Shown piece by piece: positions 35,672-45,176 of a DNA stretch of 64,000 nt. The stretch's first letter is position 1; every line of letters starts with the position of its first letter. The notes under the pieces are model-generated. The model did not search any database and had not been told where the DNA came from. It worked only from the letters and a program-made list of their open reading frames with translations. Made by a program: the position numbers and the translations under genes. This stretch comes from Paenibacillus selenitireducens (lineage in GTDB: Bacteria; Bacillota; Bacilli; Paenibacillales; Paenibacillaceae). The stretch spans positions 62,027-126,026 of the forward strand of contig NZ_MSZX01000012.1 in assembly GCF_002021565.1 (NCBI RefSeq), given 5' to 3'.

Positions 35672-36742
35672 TTACTCTGACAGCTTCACCGGGCGTCCTG
35701 TACGAGCGGACTCATATACCGCCAATATAATTTCCAGTGGTTTTTGTGCGGTATCGCCATTCATTTTCGGTTCACGATCCTCTTCAATTGCTTCAATCAT
35801 ATCGATGAATTGTCTTGCATGCCCCTGGGTAGCAATAGCGGTTGGATCAGCACTTCCTGTATCATCTTGAGCCCCGGATTCCTTTTCCTCGTGAGCTCCA
35901 CCAAAGTGACCGACTTCACCGTTCTCATATTGGTCACGGAATTTGCAGTGAACGAGCTGATCATTATCAATTACGGCCGAACCATCTCTACCAACAATTT
36001 CAATTCGAGCTGATAGTCCCGGGAAAGCACATGTTGTTCCCACAAGTGTTCCTATCGCCCCATTACGAAAACGCAACGTCGCAACAGCAGTATCCTCAAC
36101 TTCCATCCTCTCGTGACCTAATGTTTCACAATGAGCATATACGCTGTCAACGGGTCCCATCAAGTGCTGCAATACGTCAACGGTATGAACACCTTGATTC
36201 ATAAGCGCACCGCCGCCGTCCAGCTCCCAGGTAGCTCTCCAGTCGCCGCTGTCATAATAATCTTGAGATCGGTACCAGTTAATCGCACCTGTGCCGAGGA
36301 TAAGTTTTCCGAATCTGCCGTTGTCCACCTGCTTCTTCACTTCAACCGTTGAAGGCTGGAAACGATGCTGTGAAATAACAGCCAACTTCACTCCTGCTTG
36401 CTTGCAAGCTTCATTCATTAGCTTCGCCTTATCCATGGTAACTTCTATAGGTTTCTCACAAATGATTTGCTTGCCTGCCTTAGCGCAGATCATAACGTGT
36501 TCCGCATGCATACCGCTCGGAGTCGCGATCGTCACAATGTCCATACCAACATGCTGCAGAATCTCATCAATATTCGTATACCATTCACAATGATGCTTCT
36601 CAGCCAGCTCCTGTGCGCGTTCAGGAATGATGTCGCATACAGCAACTAGTACTGCATTATCAATTGTTGAAATGGTTGCCGCGTGATGTTTTCCGATATT
36701 GCCTGCTCCAATAATTGCAAAACGATATTGTTTTTGAGACAT
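35672..36742 (-). CDS. Gfo/Idh/MocA family sugar dehydrogenase
   Basis: A 356-residue NAD(P)-dependent oxidoreductase. RFAIIGAGNIGKHHAATI is the Rossmann motif, CEKPIEVTM holds the catalytic EKP lysine, and GGALMNQGVHTVDVL is the conserved C-domain helix with His. Members oxidise or epimerise sugars and inositols. The start is ATG 36742 (GGAG ten bases upstream); the extra upstream 35 codons overlap the isomerase. Last gene of the operon, next to a TIM-barrel isomerase, a common pairing in sugar or inositol breakdown. Confidence 0.88.
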   Translation of the reverse strand: MSQKQYRFAIIGAGNIGKHHAATISTIDNAVLVAVCDIIPERAQELAEKHHCEWYTNIDEILQHVGMDIVTIATPSGMHAEHVMICAKAGKQIICEKPIEVTMDKAKLMNEACKQAGVKLAVISQHRFQPSTVEVKKQVDNGRFGKLILGTGAINWYRSQDYYDSGDWRATWELDGGGALMNQGVHTVDVLQHLMGPVDSVYAHCETLGHERMEVEDTAVATLRFRNGAIGTLVGTTCAFPGLSARIEIVGRDGSAVIDNDQLVHCKFRDQYENGEVGHFGGAHEEKESGAQDDTGSADPTAIATQGHARQFIDMIEAIEEDREPKMNGDTAQKPLEIILAVYESARTGRPVKLSE

Positions 36743-36770
36743 TCTAAATACACTCCTTCTAAACAAGTGG

Positions 36771-37598
36771 TTACTCCCAATCCCAATGTAATTCATCCAA
36801 AATGACCTTGCATGCTTGAGTCGCTTCCTTAAACAGCTGAGCACCACTAAAGCCTTTAAAGGTTCCCGCAGATTGAAGATGCGGCTCTAATGATAAAAAT
36901 CCGTTATAGCCTTCCTGTTTAAGAGCAGCCAGCGCTTCCTTTACTTGTCCGTCGCCTTTGCCGGCAACCGTAACATGACCATCCGAGTGAATAGCATCCT
37001 TAATATGTACATATTCAATGTACGGCTTAAGAATTGGGAAAGCTTCCTTAAAAGGCTTAACCCCGCACTGTACAAAGTTTGCTGGATCATAAGCTGCACG
37101 TAAGCTTGGAGAGTTTACTGTTTGGAGAATATCCAGACAGCGCTCGCTTGTGTCACCGAATATATCTTTTTCATTCTCATGAAGCAGAATAATTTCCCTT
37201 TTTTCAGCGCGTTTTACCAGTTGATTCATTCGCTCCATTACTTCATCACGATAACGGGATGGATCATTATTTTCGGGAATAAAGAAGGAGAATACGCGAA
37301 TATAGCGAGTGTTGAAATATTCAGCAACATGTAAAGCACGTTCAAAATCTTGGAGATGCGGCTCGAACGGATCTTCAATTGAAATTTTTCCGATTGGCGA
37401 TCCAATCGACGAAACACCTATTTCACGACGTTGCAGTTCTTCTTTAACAGCAGCAAGCTCCGCATCATTTAGCTTCAATACATTTTTGCCCCAGACTCCA
37501 CGGAACTCTAAATAACGCATCGATTCCGATTCTAGACAAGTTAACTGTTCATTCAAATCTGTTGATATTTCATCGGAAAATCCTGTTAATGTGATCAT
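36771..37598 (-). CDS. Sugar phosphate isomerase/epimerase (AP-endonuclease-2 fold)
   Basis: A 275-residue TIM-barrel protein of the xylose-isomerase-like/IolE-IolI superfamily. Metal-binding residues are visible in LLHENEKD, AAYDPANF, YVHIKDAIH and FLSLEPH. It likely isomerises or epimerises the product of the neighbouring dehydrogenase. It lies between the binding-protein gene and the dehydrogenase on one transcript. Confidence 0.85.
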   Translation of the reverse strand: MITLTGFSDEISTDLNEQLTCLESESMRYLEFRGVWGKNVLKLNDAELAAVKEELQRREIGVSSIGSPIGKISIEDPFEPHLQDFERALHVAEYFNTRYIRVFSFFIPENNDPSRYRDEVMERMNQLVKRAEKREIILLHENEKDIFGDTSERCLDILQTVNSPSLRAAYDPANFVQCGVKPFKEAFPILKPYIEYVHIKDAIHSDGHVTVAGKGDGQVKEALAALKQEGYNGFLSLEPHLQSAGTFKGFSGAQLFKEATQACKVILDELHWDWE

Positions 37599-37639
37599 AT
37601 GGACTTATCCACTCCTTCAGATTTTGTTTTATCATACCA

Positions 37640-38947
37640 TTACTGTAAATTTGCTACTGTGTCATCTGCACGTTTAATAAAATCTTCATACGCTTTTTCA
37701 GGAGTAATTTTATTGAACATAACACCTTGGAATGTGGATTGCATATCTTTGTTGAAATCTGTCCAACCCGCTGGCAATGATGTAAACGGTTGTGCGTTAT
37801 TTGAAATTTTATCAATCATTTCTTTTCCCAAAAGATCTCCAACGCTCAAATCAGCCTGGATGCTGTTTAATACATCATTATTCACTGGAGTACCGCGTTC
37901 TGTTTTCAGAATTTTACCAGCTTCTACATCATTTAATAACCAGTCAATTAACTTTTTTGATTCTTCGGCTTGCTTCGATACAGAGCTTACCGTCCAGAAG
38001 AAGGTTGGCTTCAGCCAGCTTCCTGCCTCTTTAGCCATAGGAAAGGCTGCAACGCCGATTTTACCTGGCATTAAGCCATCATAAGCGCCAGCCTGAGCAG
38101 CATGCATCGCTTTAATAAGGATGTTGCCTTTAACAAGATTATCGAACTGTGCATCAAGCTCAACATCAGCAACAGATTGATCTACCGGTGGAACAATTCC
38201 TTCCTTACGGAAATCTCTCCAAGTGTTGGCCCATTCTAACCAAGTATCTTTATCCAAATTAAGTTTTTCATCTACATATAAAGGACCTTTACCTTTAGCT
38301 AATTGGTAAGCGGTATACTCAAGTTCGCCTTTTGACATGTCTATAGAAAAAAATTTATCTTTGGGCAATTTAGTACGAGCATCACGAGCCACTGTGAAGA
38401 ATTCGTCCCACGTCCAACCTTCCTTAGGCTCTTCGATTCCATACTCTGCGAATAGTTCTTTGTTATACACCATTCCATATCCGTTTCTCCCGGCTGGAAT
38501 CGCATATTGCTTGCCATTCACTTTCCCGGCTTCCATGAGGTCCGCATCAATTTTCGGCAAGCTCAGATCAGTTAGATCCATAAGCTGATTACGTTTCGCA
38601 TAGTCCCCTAAATAAGCAGCGTCCATTTGAATAATATCAGGCAAATTTTTAGCTGCTGACAAGGTAGCAAGCTTGTCCCAATAGCCGTCCCAACCTGAAT
38701 ACTCCGGTTCAATCTTTACATGTGGATTTAGTTCTTCATATAATTTAATCGCTTTCAAAGTTACATCATGTCTAGATTGTGAACCCCACCACATCATTCT
38801 TAACGTAACGTCTTGATTCCCTGAAGTTGTTCCAGAAGTACCCGCTGTGCCTGATGCAGCCTCATCTTTATTTCCCCCACTACATGCCGTAATTGAAGCG
38901 ACTAGTGTTAAAGCCAATAACCCCGTGAACCATTTCTTTGTTCGCAT
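37640..38947 (-). CDS. Sugar ABC transporter substrate-binding lipoprotein
   Basis: A 435-residue family-1 extracellular binding protein. The signal peptide ends in the lipobox SITAC, a Gly/Ser/Thr linker follows, then the two-lobed fold (TLRMMWWGSQSRHDVT, LPDIIQMDAAYLGDYA). ATG 38947 has GGAGG seven bases upstream. It delivers an unknown sugar to the two permeases encoded upstream on the same strand. No ATPase is present in the cluster, so a shared MsmX-type ATPase is expected. Confidence 0.9.
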   Translation of the reverse strand: MRTKKWFTGLLALTLVASITACSGGNKDEAASGTAGTSGTTSGNQDVTLRMMWWGSQSRHDVTLKAIKLYEELNPHVKIEPEYSGWDGYWDKLATLSAAKNLPDIIQMDAAYLGDYAKRNQLMDLTDLSLPKIDADLMEAGKVNGKQYAIPAGRNGYGMVYNKELFAEYGIEEPKEGWTWDEFFTVARDARTKLPKDKFFSIDMSKGELEYTAYQLAKGKGPLYVDEKLNLDKDTWLEWANTWRDFRKEGIVPPVDQSVADVELDAQFDNLVKGNILIKAMHAAQAGAYDGLMPGKIGVAAFPMAKEAGSWLKPTFFWTVSSVSKQAEESKKLIDWLLNDVEAGKILKTERGTPVNNDVLNSIQADLSVGDLLGKEMIDKISNNAQPFTSLPAGWTDFNKDMQSTFQGVMFNKITPEKAYEDFIKRADDTVANLQ

Positions 38948-39001
38948 CACGTATCCTCCTTTTTTGGTTAGGTTGCTGTACAAGAAAATGTTATCATAGG
39001 G

Positions 39002-40705
39002 CTAATTTATTGAATACGAGATGGATGTCTGATTTGTATCAATATTTGACGAAAAACCTGTTTTATAGGTTTCATACAATTGAGTCGGATTCAACCCTGT
39101 AAACTTTTTGAATAATGTGTTGAAATACGGAACGTTCTTGTATCCTACTTTCTCTGAAACCTCGTAAATCAGATATTTACCTTCCATGATCATCGCTTTC
39201 GCTTTTTCAATGCGCACTCGGGTAACGTAGTTATTGAATGTATCTCCTGTTGCGTTTTTGAATATATAACTTAGATAGCTGCGAGACATACAGATTTGAT
39301 CAGCAATTTCACCAAGTGCCAGCTCTTTGTGATAATTTTCGTGAACACACTTTATGATAAAATCAACGGCATGACGGTGCTTTAGGTTGACATTCGATTG
39401 AAATTGCTTGCCTATATGCTTCAACTTCTCTATCAACCACTTTTCCAGTTCTTGAGGTGTCGAAAGCGAATCCAGCTCATCAAGCATTTGCTCCTTTGGA
39501 TAAAAGCTGTCGATCTGTATACCTGCTTTTGCAAACGAATTCACAATGATGATCCACAATTCATAACCATAATTTCGAAGGTAAACCATAGGAACCTTAT
39601 GTATTCCATCCAAATGAATAATAAACTGCTGAACAATGGTAATGGCCTGATCTATTTGCGTATACGAAATAGCTTCGGATAACTCTTGGTATAACTTAAA
39701 TGGATGCATCTCATGCTTCAGATCATTGTATAGGTGGATCTCTTTCTTCGAGAATTCCTCAGGAAGCGCAAACACCAAGCCCGACTTCCCTATTCGCTTA
39801 TTTTTGTAAAACAAGGCTATAAACCCTTCCTCTGTCGAACGGGCAATATCTCTCCACTGTTCTTTTAATCCGCCTATACCAATAGAAATCTCAATTTTTA
39901 AGTAAGCGAACACGGATTCAGCAATACGCTCTGCTAATTCAACGACATGCTGCAAGGGTGTCTCCTCAGCCGCTTGATTGTTCAAATGAAGCAGTAAAGC
40001 GCAGTGATGACTGTACAACTCAACAAAATTAAACTCAGGCCAATGCTGCTGAGAAATTTCCTGAATAATATTATTTAATCCAAAATAAAATAAACTTTGA
40101 TCAACAAGCGACATTCCTGCCAATCGATCCGTCTTCATCATCTCAATTACGAGCACCATATGACTTTTATAGTTCCAGTGCTTAAATCTCTGATTCATCT
40201 CCTGTACTTGCTGAAAATCCGAATCATGTGTGCCGGTAACGACATAATGCAACCACTTCTTCTGAACATACGGCTCATAGACTGTAAGCTTTTGCTTAAG
40301 CTGAGCTTGTTCGATTTGCTCCATTTGAAGCGCCTTTAAGTCCTCAATCGATTTCATAAGCACTTCTTTCATCGTTTCCAACGAGATTGGCTTGCTTAAA
40401 TAATCATCAACTTGTAAACGCAAGGCTTGTCTTGCATAATCAAAGTCAGAATATCCGGATAACACAATAATTTTGCCGGCAAAGTTATGCAATCGCAATT
40501 GCTCAACCATTTCAAGTCCGTTCATAACAGGCATATAAATGTCGGTAATCACAATATCAGGATTTTGTTCAAATATTAGCTTCATGCCCTCTTGACCATC
40601 GGTGGCATCCCCTACAACCTCAATTTCAAGCTCACTCCAAATTGGAATATTGCGCATGATCTGAATTATTTTATGCTCATCATCAACAATAACTGCTTTC
40701 CACAT
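39002..40705 (-). CDS. YesN-type AraC-family response regulator
   Basis: A 567-residue regulator: receiver domain (~1-125; phospho-Asp in IVITDIYMP, Lys in YLSKPI), a long middle region, and a C-terminal AraC helix-turn-helix pair (~460-555; LALGEIADQICMSRSYLSYI, IYEVSEKVGYKNVPYFNTLF). It is the partner of the YesM-like kinase encoded 22 bp upstream and presumably activates the surrounding sugar operon. Confidence 0.92.
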   Translation of the reverse strand: MWKAVIVDDEHKIIQIMRNIPIWSELEIEVVGDATDGQEGMKLIFEQNPDIVITDIYMPVMNGLEMVEQLRLHNFAGKIIVLSGYSDFDYARQALRLQVDDYLSKPISLETMKEVLMKSIEDLKALQMEQIEQAQLKQKLTVYEPYVQKKWLHYVVTGTHDSDFQQVQEMNQRFKHWNYKSHMVLVIEMMKTDRLAGMSLVDQSLFYFGLNNIIQEISQQHWPEFNFVELYSHHCALLLHLNNQAAEETPLQHVVELAERIAESVFAYLKIEISIGIGGLKEQWRDIARSTEEGFIALFYKNKRIGKSGLVFALPEEFSKKEIHLYNDLKHEMHPFKLYQELSEAISYTQIDQAITIVQQFIIHLDGIHKVPMVYLRNYGYELWIIIVNSFAKAGIQIDSFYPKEQMLDELDSLSTPQELEKWLIEKLKHIGKQFQSNVNLKHRHAVDFIIKCVHENYHKELALGEIADQICMSRSYLSYIFKNATGDTFNNYVTRVRIEKAKAMIMEGKYLIYEVSEKVGYKNVPYFNTLFKKFTGLNPTQLYETYKTGFSSNIDTNQTSISYSIN

Positions 40706-40727
40706 AGCGTTCTCCCTTCAAAATAAA

Positions 40728-42494
40728 TCAGATAAAATAATCTCCCTTATCTCGCTTCGGAACATAAATATGGATCGTTGTACCTTGATTAAGTTCGCTT
40801 GTTATAGATACTCCATATGGTTCTCCAAACAAAGCGTCAATCCGCTCTCTTACATTGCGAATTCCGTAACCGCCTATATTGGCCTGATATGTAGGAATTC
40901 GATTGGTTTGAAACCCTTGGCCATCATCTTGTATACTGAAAAGAATGCCCGCCTCCTTCTCTTCTACGCGAATAACAATCGAGCCTCCATTACGACCATG
41001 AAAGCCGTGCATAATCGCATTTTCTACAAATGGCTGCAGCAGCATCTTCGGTACATAATAATTTTCCAAAGCCGAAGGTAAATCCAATGTTACATCCAAC
41101 CGATGGGGCTCCATCCGAATGCGTTGGATTTGCAGATAATAATTGATATACGTCATCTCTTCATGAACTGTTAAAATAGACTCCCCTCGGGAAAGCCCCA
41201 TCCTGAACATTTTTCCTGTTAACTCTAAAATACGGCTAATTTGGGGTTGATTCGCTTCAATTGCCATCCAATTGATTTGATCCAGTGTATTATATAAGAA
41301 ATGCGGGTTGATCATCGCTTGCAGGGCTTTTACATCCAGTTCCTTCTGTCTGATATATTGCTTCTCCAAGTCGATGTACAACTGCTTGACTCTTTCCATT
41401 AGATTGCTATAGCCACTGAATAAAATACCAAACTCATTCGTATAATCGCCAGGCATCTTGACTGGCTGCATATCAACGGAGAATCGCCCCATTGCGCGTG
41501 TCATAATAATAATTGGTTTCATAAATCTATGTGACAGGAGTAAAGTGAAAAATAATGCAACCATCACGGCAATTAATCCAATGGCGCCTAGCATATATGC
41601 GATTCTGAGACTGTCATTCGCTATCTCTTTCCACGGCGTAAACTGAATGATGCTCCATTTCGTTGTTCGATTATTCGATTCAGTAACAAGATAACTTTGA
41701 TTCAAATCAGTCTTTTGATTGCGGTAACGATCAGGTTCCTTGCTATACACCGTAATGAACTCATTAAGCTTCGAGTTTATCTCCATAGAAAACCCCGCGC
41801 TTGTGATGAGATTCTGTCCGTTACCCATTAATACCCTCTTAATTCCCTGATTCTCATTTTCACGATTTAATAATGTATTATGAACAGCTGACATCTTCAT
41901 ATTTAACACAAGTAAGCCCAGATATTTGCCTGAATTCGAATACACTTTCCGAGCGAAGCTGATGACGGTTTCCGTACCTCCTATTCCTATTTTTCGTTCA
42001 CCCACCCATGCAAAATCAGATAATTCAACCCGAGAAAACCATTCTTCATTCCTCGCTTCCTCAAGCTCTATGAAACTAACTGGAAGATTCGGTTTTGGCA
42101 GCGGATTTCTCATATAGATTTGGATTGAATCGACCGTATTATTCCAGCTATATACTAAATTTGTAAAATAGGAGGTTAATTTCTGACTTGCAACCAATCG
42201 ATCGTACATATCCATATCAAGCTCTTCATAGTTCAAATAGTTAAGAAAATCATTGTTTCGTGTAATAGACAATGCGATTTGTTCAACAGAACTCATCTGG
42301 TTGTCGATCCTTATACTAAGCTCGTTAAGGATTTCCTGTTGATATTTTGAAGCTTGATTCGACATGTATGAAGATGCGACCTTGTAACTTACAGCCATAA
42401 GCACGATTAGCAGAGCGGCCATAAATCCGGCAAATAAGATAAAAAACAACCTACCTAGACGGTAGGTTTTAAATGGATTTCGCATAAAATTCAC
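40728..42494 (-). CDS. YesM-type sensor histidine kinase
   Basis: About 588 residues: a membrane helix (~15-40), an extracellular dCache-like sensor (~40-300), a second helix (~300-325), HAMP, the His_kinase domain with phospho-His in MINPHFLYNTLDQI, and an HATPase_c domain. The start is not certain: GTG 42494 sits four bases after GAGG, and ATG 42485 lies 13 bases after it. It forms a two-component pair with the YesN-like regulator. The likely signal is an extracellular sugar or its binding protein. Confidence 0.9.
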   Translation of the reverse strand: MNFMRNPFKTYRLGRLFFILFAGFMAALLIVLMAVSYKVASSYMSNQASKYQQEILNELSIRIDNQMSSVEQIALSITRNNDFLNYLNYEELDMDMYDRLVASQKLTSYFTNLVYSWNNTVDSIQIYMRNPLPKPNLPVSFIELEEARNEEWFSRVELSDFAWVGERKIGIGGTETVISFARKVYSNSGKYLGLLVLNMKMSAVHNTLLNRENENQGIKRVLMGNGQNLITSAGFSMEINSKLNEFITVYSKEPDRYRNQKTDLNQSYLVTESNNRTTKWSIIQFTPWKEIANDSLRIAYMLGAIGLIAVMVALFFTLLLSHRFMKPIIIMTRAMGRFSVDMQPVKMPGDYTNEFGILFSGYSNLMERVKQLYIDLEKQYIRQKELDVKALQAMINPHFLYNTLDQINWMAIEANQPQISRILELTGKMFRMGLSRGESILTVHEEMTYINYYLQIQRIRMEPHRLDVTLDLPSALENYYVPKMLLQPFVENAIMHGFHGRNGGSIVIRVEEKEAGILFSIQDDGQGFQTNRIPTYQANIGGYGIRNVRERIDALFGEPYGVSITSELNQGTTIHIYVPKRDKGDYFI

Positions 42495-42547
42495 AGCACC
42501 TCACACTAAACCAGGTTACGTATATACAATTGAGTCCAAATTGAATC

Positions 42548-43393
42548 CTATCCTTTTAGACCGGTAGTGGCAATGCCTTCAACGAAATATTTCTGTGCTA
42601 AAAAGAAAATAACAACTGACGGTATGATAGAAAGAAGCGACATGGATAGCATTTGGCCCCATTCCACTGCGGACTGCGAATCCATGAACAACCGTAATGC
42701 AAGGCCAACCGTAAATTTATCTACAGAGCTGATGTACAGCAATTGCTGGAAGAAATCGTCCCACGTCCACATGAAGCAGTAAATCGCAACGGTAATGAGC
42801 GCCGGCTTAATTAACGGCATGATGATATGCCAGTAAATGCCGAAGGTTGAACAACCATCAATTGTTGCTGATTCATCCAGTTCACGCGGAAGTCCGCGAA
42901 TAAATTGAACAAGCAGGAAGACGAAAAACCCACCGCCGCCAAAAAAATGCGGAGTAATGATTGGCAAATACGTGTTGATCCAATCGAGTTTGAAGAATAT
43001 AACATATTGAGGAATAATAAGTACTTGGGAAGGAATCATCATTGTCATAAGCAGCATCGAGAACCATAGGTTGCTGAACTTAAATTTCACGCGTGCAAAA
43101 CCGAAAGCAATTAAACTAGCAGATATGACTGTTCCTGCTACACTAAACAATTCAATAACGAAGGTGTTCGTAAAAAATTTAGTGAACGTATGACCTGGAA
43201 TGGCTGTCCATCCATTTACATAGTTACTCCATTGTGGCACACTTGGAAAAATATTAGGCAAGCTCAATTCCGCATTCGTTTTAAGTGATGCACCAATCCA
43301 CCAAATAACGGGATAGATCATAATTAAGCTCAAGAGCACAAGAAGGATATGCGTATTCATTTGTTTTTGTTTGATCCATTCTTTCGTTGTCAT
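42548..43393 (-). CDS. Carbohydrate ABC transporter permease (MalG/LacG type)
   Basis: A 281-residue protein with six membrane helices and the EAA loop in ELDESATIDGCSTFGIYWHIIMPLIKPA. It starts two bases after the stop of the partner permease. With that permease, the binding protein and an external ATPase it makes a carbohydrate importer of the CUT1 type. Confidence 0.92.
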   Translation of the reverse strand: MTTKEWIKQKQMNTHILLVLLSLIMIYPVIWWIGASLKTNAELSLPNIFPSVPQWSNYVNGWTAIPGHTFTKFFTNTFVIELFSVAGTVISASLIAFGFARVKFKFSNLWFSMLLMTMMIPSQVLIIPQYVIFFKLDWINTYLPIITPHFFGGGGFFVFLLVQFIRGLPRELDESATIDGCSTFGIYWHIIMPLIKPALITVAIYCFMWTWDDFFQQLLYISSVDKFTVGLALRLFMDSQSAVEWGQMLSMSLLSIIPSVVIFFLAQKYFVEGIATTGLKG

Positions 43394-43395
43394 AA

Positions 43396-44280
43396 TTATT
43401 TATCCCCTCCCGACTCATAGAACACCCAATACTTCGAAACCGTGAAGTTAATAATGGTGGCTATACCAATGATAATCAGCATTACCCATGCAAGCGCCGA
43501 GGCGTAGCCCATTTGAAATGAACCAAATGCTTTATCATACAGATATAATGCGTACATATAAGTGGATTTCACAGGACCACCTTTGGTGATAACATACGCT
43601 TGAGTAAACATTTGAAATGAATTAATAATGCCTAGGATAAGGTTAAACAGAATAACAGGAGAAAGCATGGGAAGCGTAACACTGAAAAATTTACGAATCA
43701 TTCCCGCCCCATCTACAGATGATGCTTCGTACAATTCCTTGGGAATTTGCTTCAGTCCCGCCAAGAAAATAATCATAGCCGAACCGAATTGCCACGCTTG
43801 AAGCAATACTAATGTACTTAATGCTGTATCGGGATTCGATACTAAACCGATGCCTTCCATCCCAAAAATCGCAAGAAATTTGCTTATGAATCCGTCAATT
43901 CCGAAAATGTTCTTCCATAACACTGCGACCGCTATACTTCCCCCAATGATAGATGGAAAATATATCAACGTACGATAGAATGACATACCTTTCATGTTTT
44001 TGTTGAGCAGCATCGCAACTAACAATGCGAACATTAGCTTTAACGGCACTGCAAAAATAACATAGGTAAACGTGACACCGAGTGATGTCTTAAAGGTTGG
44101 GTCACTCGTAAACATCCTCATATAGTTTTTTGTTCCTACCCATTGTGCCGGCTGCAGCAGCGAGTAGTCTGTAAATGAAAAGTATAACGATTGCATCATA
44201 GGGAATAAAGTAAGTAGAAAAAAACCAATTAAAAACGGTGAAATAAATAAATAACCAGTCAAATTTTGTCTCGTTTTCAT
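43396..44280 (-). CDS. Carbohydrate ABC transporter permease (MalF/LacF type)
   Basis: A 294-residue protein with six membrane helices and the EAA loop LYEASSVDGAGMIRKFFSVTLP. It is the first gene of the sugar operon, with GAGG eight bases before the ATG and a promoter about 75 bases upstream. Confidence 0.92.
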   Translation of the reverse strand: MKTRQNLTGYLFISPFLIGFFLLTLFPMMQSLYFSFTDYSLLQPAQWVGTKNYMRMFTSDPTFKTSLGVTFTYVIFAVPLKLMFALLVAMLLNKNMKGMSFYRTLIYFPSIIGGSIAVAVLWKNIFGIDGFISKFLAIFGMEGIGLVSNPDTALSTLVLLQAWQFGSAMIIFLAGLKQIPKELYEASSVDGAGMIRKFFSVTLPMLSPVILFNLILGIINSFQMFTQAYVITKGGPVKSTYMYALYLYDKAFGSFQMGYASALAWVMLIIIGIATIINFTVSKYWVFYESGGDK

Positions 44281-44354
44281 AGGCTACACCTCGCTCGTAT
44301 GGTCGAATTGATCTGCAAGTAAAGTTTCATCACTCCCTGACCTTATTAGTATTA

Positions 44355-44383
44355 ATTATATGAGTGAGCATTTTCCATTTAAA
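44355..44383 (-). promoter_or_regulatory. Probable promoter of the sugar operon
   Basis: TTTAAA (44383-44378), 17 bases, TATAAT (44360-44355) on the minus strand. The -10 is perfect and the -35 is weak, consistent with a promoter that needs an activator such as the YesN-type regulator. Confidence 0.55.
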
Positions 44384-44510
44384 GTATAGAGATGAGCTAT
44401 TTCTTTCAACATATGACTTTTCTCATGGAAATCACGATAAGGAGGGCAAGTATGGAAAGTACGAATTGCGAGGGGAAAAAGGACAATCTACTAACAAAAT
44501 ACGAAGAACG

Positions 44511-44552
44511 TCTGTCATCTAGAAAATCTTGATATGCAAATTTTAATAACAT
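44511..44552 (-). pseudogene. 14-codon stub of a tyrosine integrase
   Basis: The minus strand reads MLLKFAYQDFLDDR, nearly the same as the first 14 residues of the integrase remnant starting at 55378 (MLLKFAFKDFLDDR). Similarity stops there. It lies directly after a terminator and a groEL 3' copy, in the same arrangement as at 55.4 kb. Confidence 0.7.
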
Positions 44553-44587
44553 AAAAAAGACTACCTCCTGTTTTTAGGAAGTAGTCT
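44553..44587 (-). terminator. Terminator after the groEL 3' copy
   Basis: AGACTACTTCCT pairs with AGGAGGTAGTCT (11 of 12) and is followed on the minus strand by six T. It is the counterpart of the hairpin at 55383-55414. Confidence 0.75.
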
Positions 44588-44675
44588 ATACTTTAGAAAT
44601 TAGTTTTTTACGTGACCAGTTCTCAAACTGGGGGAAATAGCCTAGACTATTTCTCAGATGTAAGGTCTGATACCT

Positions 44676-44838
44676 TACATCATACCGCCCATGCCACCCA
44701 TTCCGCCCATATCAGGCATAGCTGGTTTGTTCGGTTCTGGTTTGTCAGCGATAACCGCTTCTGTAGTCAAGAACATAGCTGCTACAGATGCTGCGTTTTG
44801 CAATGCATAACGTGTTACTTTCGCTGGGTCAACGATAC
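44676..44838 (-). pseudogene. Duplicated 3' end of groEL (island boundary, att-like repeat)
   Basis: This stretch encodes the last ~53 residues of GroEL, ending in the [10 protein letters not shown] tail and a stop. It is identical in DNA to 55572-55699 over about 128 bp, with a few changes in the Gly/Met tail. Homology stops abruptly after the codons for GIVDPAK. A hairpin ATGTAAGGT / ACCTTACAT (44658-44680) overlaps the stop. It marks the outer border of the genomic island. Confidence 0.93.
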
Positions 44839-45033
44839 CTGACAAAGCCTTTTAAGCAAATGTATCACTGTTATTAATAACAAATTTAGAGCAATGACCG
44901 CTTCTTGCAATCATGCTTACAATTACATTGTAAAGTGGTGGTTGTTTTTTGTAAATACTCTCTTCAACTCTTACTTAGATTCATCGAACAACCCATTAAT
45001 TTCAGACACAAAAAACTCTCTATCATCGACTAA

Positions 45034-45150
45034 CTAAAGCGACTGGTTGACGTTCTCCACCTCGCTTACGATACGAACAGAGATTTTCTCTAACACATCC
45101 CAAAGGATATGTGCCCAGTTCGCAGTCATACCATCGATAGCAGTTACTGA
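45034..45150 (-). pseudogene. Fragment of the guaA (GMP synthase) 3' end
   Basis: The minus strand reads [20 protein letters not shown], then [15 protein letters not shown], then QSL and stop. This matches the C-terminal end of GMP synthase (DGMT.DWARIPWDVLE.IS.RIVNEV). The normal last ~15 residues are replaced and nothing upstream continues the gene. It lies just inside the groEL repeat. Confidence 0.75.
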
Positions 45151-45176
45151 TTAAAATTCGGATTAGATTTTCATCA

